Shown: positions 1 through 7,403 of the stretch, in pieces | How the letters are laid out: each line of letters begins with the position of its first letter | How positions within the stretch are numbered: the stretch's first letter is position 1 | Source: Archangium violaceum | GTDB lineage: Bacteria > Myxococcota > Myxococcia > Myxococcales > Myxococcaceae | Length of the DNA stretch: 64,000 bases | Assembly: GCF_016887565.1 (NCBI RefSeq) | Contig: NZ_CP069396.1 | Span: 3,065,001-3,129,000 of the forward strand | Direction of reading: 5' to 3' | Notes under the pieces: model-generated | Databases searched by the model: none | Seen by the model: only the letters and a program-made list of their open reading frames with translations | Told to the model about the DNA's origin: nothing | Position numbers and translations under genes: made by a program

Positions 1-480
1 CTGGCCGCCGCCGCACTCGCATGGGGGGCGTACCGGCTCTTCCAGAAGTACCGCAACCGCCCCCAGGCCGCCGCGGAGCCGCCCGCGCCACTGGACGTGC
101 GCACCCGCCGGGCGCTCGAGGCACTCAAGGCCGAGAACCTGCACGCCCAGGGCAGGGTGAAGGACTTCTACTTCCGGCTGTCGGAGATCGTCCGAGGCTA
201 CCTCGGCGAGCGCTACGGCTTCGATGCCCTCGAGTGCACCAGCTCGGAGCTGATGGCGAAGCTGCGGCGCATACACACCCCCGGCCTGCCCGAGGACGGG
301 CTGCTGCGCTTCGTCTCCGAGTCGGACATGGTGAAGTATGCCCGCGCCGAGTCCTCGCCGGAGTCGTGCGGCGCGGCGTTGGCCTTCGGCTACGAGTTGC
401 TGGACAAGACCTGGCCCCCTCCACCGCCCCCCGGGGCCGCCCCCTCCGTGTCCCATGCTTCCGGACCTCGCGTTCCATAG
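1..480 (+). CDS. Hypothetical membrane-anchored protein of the Bat operon, 5' truncated (DUF4381-like)
   Basis: The reading frame is open from base 1, so the start lies outside the window. The visible part begins with the end of a hydrophobic segment (LAAAALAWGAY) followed by a basic stretch and a soluble helical region with the pattern FYFRLSEIVRGYLGERYG. Short proteins with one membrane helix and this type of C-terminal domain (DUF4381-like) commonly sit between DUF58 and BatA genes in aerotolerance operons; that assignment is inferred from context and pattern. The 3' end overlaps the start of batA by 26 bases, implying translational coupling. The last 20 or so residues are Pro/Ala-rich and probably unstructured. 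Confidence 0.7.
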   Translation: MAAAALAWGAYRLFQKYRNRPQAAAEPPAPLDVRTRRALEALKAENLHAQGRVKDFYFRLSEIVRGYLGERYGFDALECTSSELMAKLRRIHTPGLPEDGLLRFVSESDMVKYARAESSPESCGAALAFGYELLDKTWPPPPPPGAAPSVSHASGPRVP

Positions 481-1465
481 CCCCGAGTACCTCTGGGGAT
501 TGCTGCTCGTGCCGGTGCTGCTGGCCTGGGCCTGGCGTGAGCGGCGCTCCCGTGCCGCGCTGCGCTTCTCCGCGGCGCACGTGCTCGCCCGCCAGGGCCG
601 CGGCCTGCGCACGTACATGCTGCCGATGCTGCCCTTCATGCGCGCCTTCGCGGTGGCCGCCGCCATCGTCGCGCTCGCCCGGCCCCAGTCCCGCGACTCG
701 CGCGTGCGGGACTTGAGCGTCGAGGGCATCGACATCGTCGTCGCGCTCGACCTGTCCACCTCCATGGAGGCCGGCGACTTCCGCCCGCAGAACCGCCTCC
801 ACGTGGCCAAGGAGGTGCTCGCCGAGTTCATCTCCAACCGCGTCAACGACCGCATCGGCCTGGTGGTGTTCGCCGGCGCGGCCTACACGCAGGCGCCCCT
901 GACGCTCGACTACGGCGTGCTCAAGGAGGTGCTGCGGCAGTTGCGCACCCGCGTGCTCGAGGACGGCACCGCCATTGGCGACGCGCTCGCCACCGCGCTC
1001 AACCGCCTCCGGGACTCCGAGGCCAAGAGTCGCGTGGTGGTGCTCATCACCGACGGTGACAACAACTCCGGCAAGATTTCGCCGCTGGACGCCGCTCACA
1101 TGGCGAAGTCGCTGAACATCCCCATCTACAGCATCCTCGTGGGCAAGGGCGGCAAGGTGCCCTTCCCGCAGGGCACGGACCTGTTCGGCAACACCGTCTG
1201 GCGTGAGACGGAGATTCCCATCAACCCCGAGCTGCTGCAGGACATCGCCGACTCCACCGGCGGCGAGTACTACCGCGCCACGGACCCGGAGGGCCTCAAG
1301 CAGGGCCTCCAGAAGGTGCTGGACTCGCTGGAGCGCTCCAAGCTGATGGAGGGCGGGGCCTCGGCCAACTACCGCGAGGACTACCACCCGTACCTGCTGC
1401 TGGCCTTCGGACTCGCCGCGCTGGAGCTCTTCCTGCGCGCCACCTTCCTGAGGGTGTTCCCGTGA
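455..1465 (+). CDS. batA: BatA-like von Willebrand factor A membrane protein
   Basis: This 336-residue protein has a short N-terminal region with a hydrophobic segment (LLLVPVLLAWAW), a second hydrophobic segment near residues 55-70, then a VWA domain whose MIDAS motif DLSTS begins near residue 99, and a C-terminal transmembrane segment (YLLLAFGLAALELFL). That layout is typical of BatA of the Bacteroides aerotolerance operon, where membrane-anchored VWA proteins are thought to work with a MoxR ATPase in envelope maintenance. The ATG at 455 was chosen because it opens directly onto the membrane segment; a longer frame upstream would overlap the previous gene extensively. The next gene starts inside its stop (ATGA-type overlap). 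Confidence 0.88.
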   Translation: MLPDLAFHSPEYLWGLLLVPVLLAWAWRERRSRAALRFSAAHVLARQGRGLRTYMLPMLPFMRAFAVAAAIVALARPQSRDSRVRDLSVEGIDIVVALDLSTSMEAGDFRPQNRLHVAKEVLAEFISNRVNDRIGLVVFAGAAYTQAPLTLDYGVLKEVLRQLRTRVLEDGTAIGDALATALNRLRDSEAKSRVVVLITDGDNNSGKISPLDAAHMAKSLNIPIYSILVGKGGKVPFPQGTDLFGNTVWRETEIPINPELLQDIADSTGGEYYRATDPEGLKQGLQKVLDSLERSKLMEGGASANYREDYHPYLLLAFGLAALELFLRATFLRVFP

Positions 1466-2520
1466 TGCCGACGGACCCCTGGCGCTTCACCATCCTCGGC
1501 TACCAGGTGGGGCTCGCCAGGCCCGCCTTCCTCGCGCTGTGCGCGGCGGGCGTGCTGGTGGGCACCCTGGCCCTCGTGTCCGCGCTGCGCCGCCGCGGCC
1601 GTGTGAGCGCGCTGCTCAACGAGCGGCTCGTGGACAAGCTGGCCCCCGGCATCTCTCGCTGGCGCCCGGCGGTGCAGGGCGGCTTCTACGGGCTGGGGCT
1701 GCTCCTCTTCGGGCTGGCGCTGGCCCAGCCCCAATGCGGCACCAAGAGCGAGCTGACGAAGCGGCGCGGCATCGACGTGGTGGTGGCGCTGGACGCCTCC
1801 AAGTCCATGCTCGCGCGCGACGTGCAGCCCAGCCGCCTGGAGCGCGCCAAGCTGGAGCTCACCACGCTGCTCGACGAGCTGAAGGGAGACCGGGTGGGCC
1901 TGGTGGCCTTCGCGGGCGATGCCTTCATCCAGTCGCCCCTCACCTCGGACTACTCGGCGGTGAAGCTCTTCCTGCGCGCGGTGGAGCCGGAGCAGATGCC
2001 CCAGGGCGGCAGCAACATCGGCGACGCGCTGATGCTGTGCAAGCAGCTGCTGGAGAACGCGGACCGTGGCGCCAAGGAGAAGGTGGTGGTGCTGCTGTCG
2101 GACGGCGAGGACCTGGTGGGCGAGGTGAAGGAGGCCGTGGCCGCGCTCAAGGAGGCCAACATCCAGGTGCTCACCGTCGGCGTGGGCTCGGAGCAGGGCG
2201 AGCCCATCCCCGTCTACAACCGCCGTGGCGAGTTCGTGGACTACAAGAAGGACTCCAGCGGGGAGACGGTGATTACGCGGATGGACCGTGGGGGCCTCAC
2301 CACCATCGCGGAGGGCACGGGCGGCGAGTTCTATTACCAGCCTCGCGGCGTGGCGATGGCGCAGGTGCTGGAGCGCATCGAGAAGATGCAGAAGAGCGAG
2401 CTGGAGAGCCGCGTCACCGTCCGCTACGACGAGCGCTTCCAGACGTTCGCCCTGCCGGGGCTGGCGCTGCTGGTGATGGGGATGTTGCTGCTGCCGTCCT
2501 CGCGCCGGAGGTCGTCGTGA
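1462..2520 (+). CDS. batB: BatB-like von Willebrand factor A membrane protein
   Basis: The 352-residue product has two N-terminal hydrophobic segments, a VWA domain with the MIDAS motif DASKS near residue 111 and the later DGEDL element, and a C-terminal transmembrane helix (LPGLALLVMGMLLL). It is a paralogue of the preceding BatA protein, and the two overlap by four bases, as is usual in Bat operons. A role in cell-envelope stability or stress tolerance is known for the family only in general terms. It is followed within 20 bases by the TPR gene. Confidence 0.88.
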   Translation: MMPTDPWRFTILGYQVGLARPAFLALCAAGVLVGTLALVSALRRRGRVSALLNERLVDKLAPGISRWRPAVQGGFYGLGLLLFGLALAQPQCGTKSELTKRRGIDVVVALDASKSMLARDVQPSRLERAKLELTTLLDELKGDRVGLVAFAGDAFIQSPLTSDYSAVKLFLRAVEPEQMPQGGSNIGDALMLCKQLLENADRGAKEKVVVLLSDGEDLVGEVKEAVAALKEANIQVLTVGVGSEQGEPIPVYNRRGEFVDYKKDSSGETVITRMDRGGLTTIAEGTGGEFYYQPRGVAMAQVLERIEKMQKSELESRVTVRYDERFQTFALPGLALLVMGMLLLPSSRRRSS

Positions 2521-2537
2521 GCAGGGGAGTCATGGGC

Positions 2538-3542
2538 ATGCGCGCGGGAGTCTGGGCGCTCCTGGCGGTGGCGCTGGCGCTGCCGTCCGGGGCGAGGGCC
2601 GCGGGGCTGCTGGAGAAGGAGCACCCGCTGATTCAGCAGGGGCGGCAGGCGTATGACGCCGGCCGTTTCGAGGACGCCCTGTCGGCCTTCGAGCAGGCGA
2701 AGAAGGAGCGTCCGAACGACCCGGCGGTGGAGTTCAACCGGGGTGACGCGCTGATGAAGCTGGGCCGCTACGACGAGGCGAAGCAGGCCTTCCAGGGCGT
2801 GTCGGAGGCCAACGCCAACCAGCCCGAGCTCCGCCAGAAGGCCACCTACAACCTGGGCAACGTCCACGCGATGACGGGCAACACGCGCGAGGCGCTGAAG
2901 GCCTACCGCCGCGCGCTCACCATGAACCCGTCGGACGCGCAGGCCCGGCACAACTACGAGGTGCTGCTGAAGAACCTGCCTCCGCCCCAGAAGGGCGGCG
3001 CCGACGGTGGCACGGATGGAGGCCAGGACGGCGGGCAGGACGGGGGCCAGGATGGCGGTCGCCCGGACGCGGGCCCGGATGCGGGTCAGCAGGATGGTGG
3101 TACGCCCAATGATGGTGGCTCCGACGGTGGCGGTGACGGCGGGATGGATGGGGGCCAGGACGGTGGGCAGGACGGCGGCCCTGGAGACGCGGGTCAGCAG
3201 GACGGCGGCGGGGGCGATGGAGGCCAGGGTGACGGCGGCCAGCAGGACGGGGGCACCGACGCGGGCGCGGACGGAGGCCAGGGGGATGCGGGCGCGGACG
3301 GAGGCCAGGGCGATGGCGGCCAGGGAGACGGTGGCCAGGGTGAGGACGAGGGCCAGGAGTCGGACGGTGGCACCGAGGGCGAGGCGCAGGAGGTGGGCGA
3401 CGCGGGTGTCAACCCGGAGGAAATCGATCGCCAGGAGGCCGAGCGCCTGCTGGATGCGATGAAGCAGAACGAGAAGAATCTCCAGCTGTGGCGTTTCCAG
3501 CAGAAGAAGCGGCCGAGGAATCCCAATGAGAAGGACTGGTAG
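2538..3542 (+). CDS. TPR protein with long Gly/Asp-rich tail (BatC-like)
   Basis: The product of about 334 residues begins with a signal peptide (MRAGVWALLAVALALPSGARA), then carries about three tetratricopeptide repeats in residues 30-150 (for example YDAGRFEDALSAFEQAKKER), and then about 130 residues made largely of Gly, Asp, Gln and Ala in DGGQDGG-type repeats. The C-terminus is charged and helical. ATG 2538 is preferred because a GGGGAG ribosome site lies eight bases upstream; ATG 2532 and GTG 2517 are alternatives. TPR proteins occupy the BatC position in Bat operons. The low-complexity tail resembles linkers in many myxobacterial surface proteins; its function is unknown. The 3' end overlaps batD by 17 bases. 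Confidence 0.82.
   Translation: MRAGVWALLAVALALPSGARAAGLLEKEHPLIQQGRQAYDAGRFEDALSAFEQAKKERPNDPAVEFNRGDALMKLGRYDEAKQAFQGVSEANANQPELRQKATYNLGNVHAMTGNTREALKAYRRALTMNPSDAQARHNYEVLLKNLPPPQKGGADGGTDGGQDGGQDGGQDGGRPDAGPDAGQQDGGTPNDGGSDGGGDGGMDGGQDGGQDGGPGDAGQQDGGGGDGGQGDGGQQDGGTDAGADGGQGDAGADGGQGDGGQGDGGQGEDEGQESDGGTEGEAQEVGDAGVNPEEIDRQEAERLLDAMKQNEKNLQLWRFQQKKRPRNPNEKDW
2995..3400 (+). repeat. Degenerate in-frame repeats encoding a Gly/Asp-rich tail
   Basis: Short 9-15 bp units such as GGCCAGGACGGC recur with variation through this stretch and encode DGGQDGG, DAGADGG and related motifs. The region is coding, in the TPR gene, and is prone to length change by slippage. It leaves long open frames in the other frames and strands, which explains several spurious ORFs here. 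Confidence 0.85.
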
Positions 3543-5421
3543 CGGCCACGCGGCGCTGGCCGCGATCGCCCTGTTGCTCACGGCGATGCCGGCGTGGGCG
3601 GCCATCGAGTTCTACCAGGCGGTGGACCGCAACGAGGTGGGCACGGAAGACGTCTTCCAGCTCACCGTGGTGGTGGTGGATCCGCCCGACAACGCCCAGG
3701 TGCAGTTCCCGGCGCCCGGGGACTTCGAGGTGCTGTCGTCCTCGCAGAGCACCCAGCGCTCCATCGAGATGAGCGGGAGCGGTCCGCCTCAAATCCAGAC
3801 GGTGCGCAAGCACGTGCTGATGATGCGGGCCAACCGGGCGGGCAGCCTCACGATTCCCCCGGCGGTGCTCACCAGCGGGGGCCGTACCTGGCGCACCGAG
3901 TCCATCAAGATGACGGTGCGCAAGGGGCACGTGGGGCCTCCGCCCGGACAGGCGTCGCGCCAGCGCCAGCAGTTGCCGGATCCGTTCCGCAACTTCCCGG
4001 GCTTCGGCAACATGCCGGACCCGTTCGCGGACGAGGAGGACCAGGAGGATCCGGGGGACTCGACGCGCGAGGACATGCGGATTCCGCGCGGGGACTCGGA
4101 CCTGTTCCTGCGCGCCACGCTCGACAAGAAGCAGGTGTACGTGGGCGAGCAGGTGACGCTGTCGCTCTACATCTACTCGCGCGTGGACCTGTCCAGCGTG
4201 GACGCGGTGACGATGCCCAAGCTGGAGGGCTTCTGGAGCGAGGACGTGGAGAGCCCCACGCAGCTGTCCGGCGAGCAGCGCATCGTCAACGGCGTTCCGT
4301 ACCGCACCTACCTGCTGCGCCGCCGCGCCATCTTCCCGGTGAAGAGCGGCACCCTCTCCATCACCGCGGCCGAGGCGGACATCACCACCGGCTTCCTCTT
4401 CGCCGGCCACCGGGTGCACCGCGTCTCCAACGCGCTGGACGTGGAGGTGAAGCCGCTGCCGCCGGGGGCGCCCAAGGGCATGTCGGGCGCCAACGTGGGC
4501 GACTGGAAGCTGTCCCTGGACGTGTCCCAGACGAAGGTGGAGCTGGGCCAGCCGGTGACGGTGAAGATCATCCTCGAGGGCTCGGGCAACGTGAAGAACG
4601 TCACCCCGCCCCGGCTGGAGGCACCCGCCGCGCTCAAGGTGTACGAGCCGAAGACGAGCGACAAGGTGGTGCCCAACAAGTGGCGCATCCAGGGCAGCCG
4701 GGTGCAGGAGTACCTGGTGATGCCGCAGCGCACGGGCTCCTTCACCCTGCCGGCGCTCGAGTTCCCCTATTTCGATCCGAAGACGGGCCGCTACGCGGTG
4801 TCCCGCACCGAGCCGGTGGAGCTCACCGTGGAGCCCGGGGCGGGAGGGGTGGCGTCCGCGCCGGCGGCCTCGCCCACGCAACTGGCGGACGCCGCGTCCG
4901 AGCAGAAGAACGTGCTGACGGCGGGAGGCCTGCGCCCGCTGCGCTACCAGGCGCGTTTCGAGGAGCCCGCGGCGGCGGTGTGGCAGCGGCCCTTCTTCGT
5001 GCCCGCGGTGCTGACGCCGGTGGGGCTGATGGTGGCCCTGGGCGTGGTGGGGCTGGTGCGCGGCCGGATGTCGCGCGAGGACGAGGGCAGCCGCAACCGG
5101 CAGCGGGCCAAGGCCGCGCGCAAGCGGCTGGCCGAGGCGGAGAAGCTGCGCGGTGGCAGCTCCAGCGCCTTCTACGGCGAGGTGGAGAAGGCCGTGCTGA
5201 ACTTCCTGGAGGCGCGGCTGAAAGTGCCGGTGGGTGGCCTCACCCGGGACGCGCTGGATGCGAAGCTGGCCGAGTCCGGGGTGGACGCGGAGCGCCGCCA
5301 GCGCGTGCGCTTCGTGCTGGAGGCGTGTGACGCCGGCCGCTTCGCCCCGGGCGCCGAACCGGCCGCCCGCGAGCGGATTCTCGATGATGCCGCGGCCGTC
5401 ATGGAGGGCTGGGACAAGTGA
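3526..5421 (+). CDS. batD: BatD-like oxygen-tolerance protein
   Basis: The 631-residue protein starts with a signal peptide (LAAIALLLTAMPAWA), followed by repeated beta-rich domains in which each module starts with a pattern like DLFLRATLDKKQVYVGEQVT, a hallmark of the BatD family. A transmembrane segment lies near residues 500-520 (VPAVLTPVGLMVALGVVGL), followed by a cytoplasmic helical domain. Length and domain order match BatD. It overlaps both neighbours (17 bases at the 5' end, 4 at the 3' end), so it is translated as part of the Bat operon. A periplasmic role in envelope homeostasis is the family expectation; the exact function is not established. Confidence 0.88.
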   Translation: MRRTGSGHAALAAIALLLTAMPAWAAIEFYQAVDRNEVGTEDVFQLTVVVVDPPDNAQVQFPAPGDFEVLSSSQSTQRSIEMSGSGPPQIQTVRKHVLMMRANRAGSLTIPPAVLTSGGRTWRTESIKMTVRKGHVGPPPGQASRQRQQLPDPFRNFPGFGNMPDPFADEEDQEDPGDSTREDMRIPRGDSDLFLRATLDKKQVYVGEQVTLSLYIYSRVDLSSVDAVTMPKLEGFWSEDVESPTQLSGEQRIVNGVPYRTYLLRRRAIFPVKSGTLSITAAEADITTGFLFAGHRVHRVSNALDVEVKPLPPGAPKGMSGANVGDWKLSLDVSQTKVELGQPVTVKIILEGSGNVKNVTPPRLEAPAALKVYEPKTSDKVVPNKWRIQGSRVQEYLVMPQRTGSFTLPALEFPYFDPKTGRYAVSRTEPVELTVEPGAGGVASAPAASPTQLADAASEQKNVLTAGGLRPLRYQARFEEPAAAVWQRPFFVPAVLTPVGLMVALGVVGLVRGRMSREDEGSRNRQRAKAARKRLAEAEKLRGGSSSAFYGEVEKAVLNFLEARLKVPVGGLTRDALDAKLAESGVDAERRQRVRFVLEACDAGRFAPGAEPAARERILDDAAAVMEGWDK

Positions 5422-6167
5422 GCGCCATCACCGCCATCCTCGTGGCCACGCTGTTGGGGCAGGGGTACTACTCTCCCGAGGAGGCCCAGACCCTCTTCCA
5501 GCAGGCCAACGAGGCCTTCTACAAGCAGGACTACGCCGCCGCGCGCGAGGGCTACGAGAAGCTCGTGTCCCGCGGTTTCGGGGGCGCGGACATCCATTAC
5601 AACCTGGGCACCACGTACCTGGCTCAGGGAGACCTGGGGCGAGCGGTGCTCTCCTTCGAGCGGTCGCACCGGGCTGGCGGAGATGGCCCGGACCTGGATG
5701 CGAACTTCGCGCTCGCCCGGGCGCAGCAGCTCGACAAGGTGGTGGGCACCGCGCCCGAGGAGCCCTTCCTGCAGCGCGTGGTGGGCGCCACCAGTGGCAA
5801 CCTGGTGGCGTGGGCCTTCCTGGGGACGTGGCTGGTGGGCTTCGCCTTCCTGCTCCTCTTCCGTTTCCTTCGCCCTGGCCGGCGCACCTGGGCGGTGGTG
5901 TTGGGGGCCGTGTTCCTGGTCGCGTCGTTGCCGTCCGGAGCACTGCTGGCCGCGCACGTCTGGGTGCACGAGACGCTGCACGAGGCCGTGGTCATCGCGC
6001 CCACGCTGCGCGCGCGTGAGTTCCCGCGAGACGAGGCCAAGGTGTCCTTCGAGGTGCACCCCGGCCTGAAGGTGCGCGTCATGGAGGAGACGGGACGCTA
6101 CGTGCGCATCCGCCTGCCCAACGGCCTGGAGGGCTGGGCCGAGCGAGAGGGTGTGGCGGAGATATGA
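5418..6167 (+). CDS. BatE-like TPR protein with SH3-type C-terminus
   Basis: The gene starts with GTG within the batD stop codon. Its 249-residue product has an N-terminal hydrophobic stretch, TPR-like helices (residues 20-100, with AREGYEKLVSRGFGGADIHY), two transmembrane segments (about 130-180), and a C-terminal bacterial SH3-like domain (VHPGLKVRVMEETGRYVRIR ending in GLEGWAERE). TPR plus SH3 is the usual BatE arrangement. The SH3 domain may bind peptidoglycan or a partner, which is inference. It overlaps the following ATPase gene by four bases. Confidence 0.82.
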   Translation: MSAITAILVATLLGQGYYSPEEAQTLFQQANEAFYKQDYAAAREGYEKLVSRGFGGADIHYNLGTTYLAQGDLGRAVLSFERSHRAGGDGPDLDANFALARAQQLDKVVGTAPEEPFLQRVVGATSGNLVAWAFLGTWLVGFAFLLLFRFLRPGRRTWAVVLGAVFLVASLPSGALLAAHVWVHETLHEAVVIAPTLRAREFPRDEAKVSFEVHPGLKVRVMEETGRYVRIRLPNGLEGWAEREGVAEI

Positions 6168-6856
6168 TCGAAGCCGTCGACGTGGCGAAGGTGTACCGGC
6201 GCGGGCGCATGGAAGTGCGTGCGCTGGCGGGTGTGTCGTTGACGGTGCCTCGAGGGGAGTTCCTCTCGGTGATGGGGCCGTCGGGCTCGGGCAAGAGCAC
6301 GCTGCTGAACCTGCTGGGCGCGCTGGACGTGGCGGGCTCGGGGTCGCTGAAGATCGACGGGCGCGAGCTGTCGCGGATGAAGGATGACGAGCTGTCCGCC
6401 TTCCGCCGCGAGCGGCTGGGCTTCGTGTTCCAGTTCTTCAACCTGATGCCCACGCTGACGGCGCTGGAGAACGTGATGCTGCCGGGCCTGCTGTCGGGCA
6501 AGGCGCAGACGGAGCTGCGGCGGCGGGCCGAGGCGCTGCTGGAGACGGTGGGCCTGGGAGGCCGTACGCACCACCGGCCGGACGAGCTGAGTGGTGGAGA
6601 GATGCAGCGCGTGGCGGTGGCTCGGGCGTTGCTGGCGGAGCCGGCGGTGCTGCTGGCGGACGAGCCCACGGGGAACCTGGACTCGCGCACGGGGGCCGAG
6701 GTGCTGCGGATGCTGCGCGAGGCCACGCGGGAGCGCGGGCTGACGGTGGTGATGGTGACGCACGACCCGAAGGCCGCGGCGGTGGGAGACCGCATCGTGC
6801 GCCTGGCGGACGGTCGCATCGTCGGAGACGAGCGGGTCCAGGCGCAGGCTGCCTGA
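6164..6856 (+). CDS. ABC transporter ATP-binding protein, LolD/MacB/YbbA type, without adjacent permease
   Basis: The 230-residue ATPase has a Walker A motif GPSGSGKST near residue 40, a Q-loop region (VFQFFNLMPTLTALENVMLPG), the signature LSGGEMQRVAVARAL, Walker B VLLADEPTGNLD and the switch His in MVTHD. The sequence is typical of ATPases that energise FtsX-fold permeases, such as LolD, MacB and YbbA. It is translationally coupled to the Bat operon and is the last gene in it. No permease follows. The nearest FtsX-type permease in the window is 20 kb away (27000-29564) and its size matches YbbP, which makes a split YbbA/YbbP pair possible but unproven. Confidence 0.9.
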   Translation: MIEAVDVAKVYRRGRMEVRALAGVSLTVPRGEFLSVMGPSGSGKSTLLNLLGALDVAGSGSLKIDGRELSRMKDDELSAFRRERLGFVFQFFNLMPTLTALENVMLPGLLSGKAQTELRRRAEALLETVGLGGRTHHRPDELSGGEMQRVAVARALLAEPAVLLADEPTGNLDSRTGAEVLRMLREATRERGLTVVMVTHDPKAAAVGDRIVRLADGRIVGDERVQAQAA

Positions 6857-6865
6857 ATCCGTGTA

Positions 6866-6904
6866 GGTCCCCTCTCCCTCTGGGAGAGGGCTAGGGTGAG
6901 GGTA
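6866..6904. repeat. Dispersed palindromic repeat, copy 1
   Basis: The copy reads as a short inverted repeat centred on CCCTCTCCCTCTGGGAGAGGG followed by an arm of the type CTAGGGTGAGGG. Related copies lie at 6963, 7019, 41453, 49804, 54090 and 55347, always between genes. The stem can form a hairpin in RNA and may act as a transcription end or mRNA-stabilising structure; this is inference. Confidence 0.8.
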
Positions 6905-6962
6905 TTGGTTCCAGTGCCCTCACCCGTGTGACAGCGCACAGGGGCAACCCGAGTGCTCCCCA

Positions 6963-6998
6963 TACCCTCACCCCGTCCCTCTCCCAGGGGGAGAGGGT
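6963..6998. repeat. Dispersed palindromic repeat, copy 2 (inverted orientation)
   Basis: This copy has the arm first (TACCCTCACCCCG) and then the palindrome CCCTCTCCCAGGGGGAGAGGG, so it is in the opposite orientation to copy 1. The two copies flank about 60 bases, giving a larger inverted repeat downstream of the ATPase gene, a REP-pair-like (BIME-like) arrangement. Confidence 0.8.
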
Positions 6999-7018
6999 CT
7001 AACCTGATTGGCCACTGT

Positions 7019-7050
7019 GTAGGTCCCCTCTCCCTCTGGGAGAGGGCTAG
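7019..7050. repeat. Dispersed palindromic repeat, copy 3, interrupted by a MITE
   Basis: The left part of the repeat (GTAGGTCCCCTCTCCCTCTG and the following GGAGAGGGCTAG) ends at 7050. Its expected continuation CTAGGGTGAGGG is found at 7321-7332, immediately after a 270-bp insert. The copy therefore records an insertion event. Confidence 0.85.
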
Positions 7051-7320
7051 TGGAGTGTCCGACAAGTCTTTCAACATAGTCGCGGAGCGAGAACGAGGCG
7101 GTCTCCGGGCGCGAGTTCAAGCAACTGGTCCGATGGTCAGACCAGTTCGAGCAGCGCGCGATCGGAAGGTGCCTCTGGGGCGGTTTCTGGCTCGAAGGCG
7201 CACTACCTTCGGTATCGTCTCCGCGAGTTGGGTAGGCCGCCGAGCAGCCGGCGTTCTCCTCGATGTGGTGCTGCGCCGATGTCTCTCCCGACTATGTTGA
7301 AAAACTTGTCGGACACTCCA
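7051..7320. mobile_element. MITE-like element, 270 bp, with 32-bp terminal inverted repeats and CTAG duplication
   Basis: The left end (7051-7082, beginning TGGAGTGTCCGACAAG) and the reverse complement of the right end (7289-7320) match at 31 of 32 positions. CTAG is present at both borders (7047-7050 and 7321-7324), and removing the insert with one CTAG restores an intact copy of the dispersed repeat. The interior holds no full transposase frame but contains an 8-bp hairpin (AACTGGTC at 7123 and GACCAGTT at 7140). This fits a non-autonomous element moved by a transposase with CTAG/YTAR-type target preference, such as IS701 or the IS427 group of IS5; the family assignment is inference. Confidence 0.85.
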
Positions 7321-7403
7321 CTAGGGTGAGGGTCTTCGTCCCACGGTGTTTGTCAGTCCCGGCACGAGCGTGGCGTCTGGTGCGGCTCGCGAGGACCACG
7401 CCC

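Noticed and set aside
125-1387. Long minus-strand ORF antisense to batA
   Set aside because: It results from high GC at third codon positions, has no ribosome site or recognisable family, and the plus-strand frame has clear VWA motifs.
7263-7403. Upstream start of the RNA-repair fusion frame within the MITE
   Set aside because: The added residues come from the mobile element and have no homology to the MJ1316 domain; ATG 7404 is a better start.
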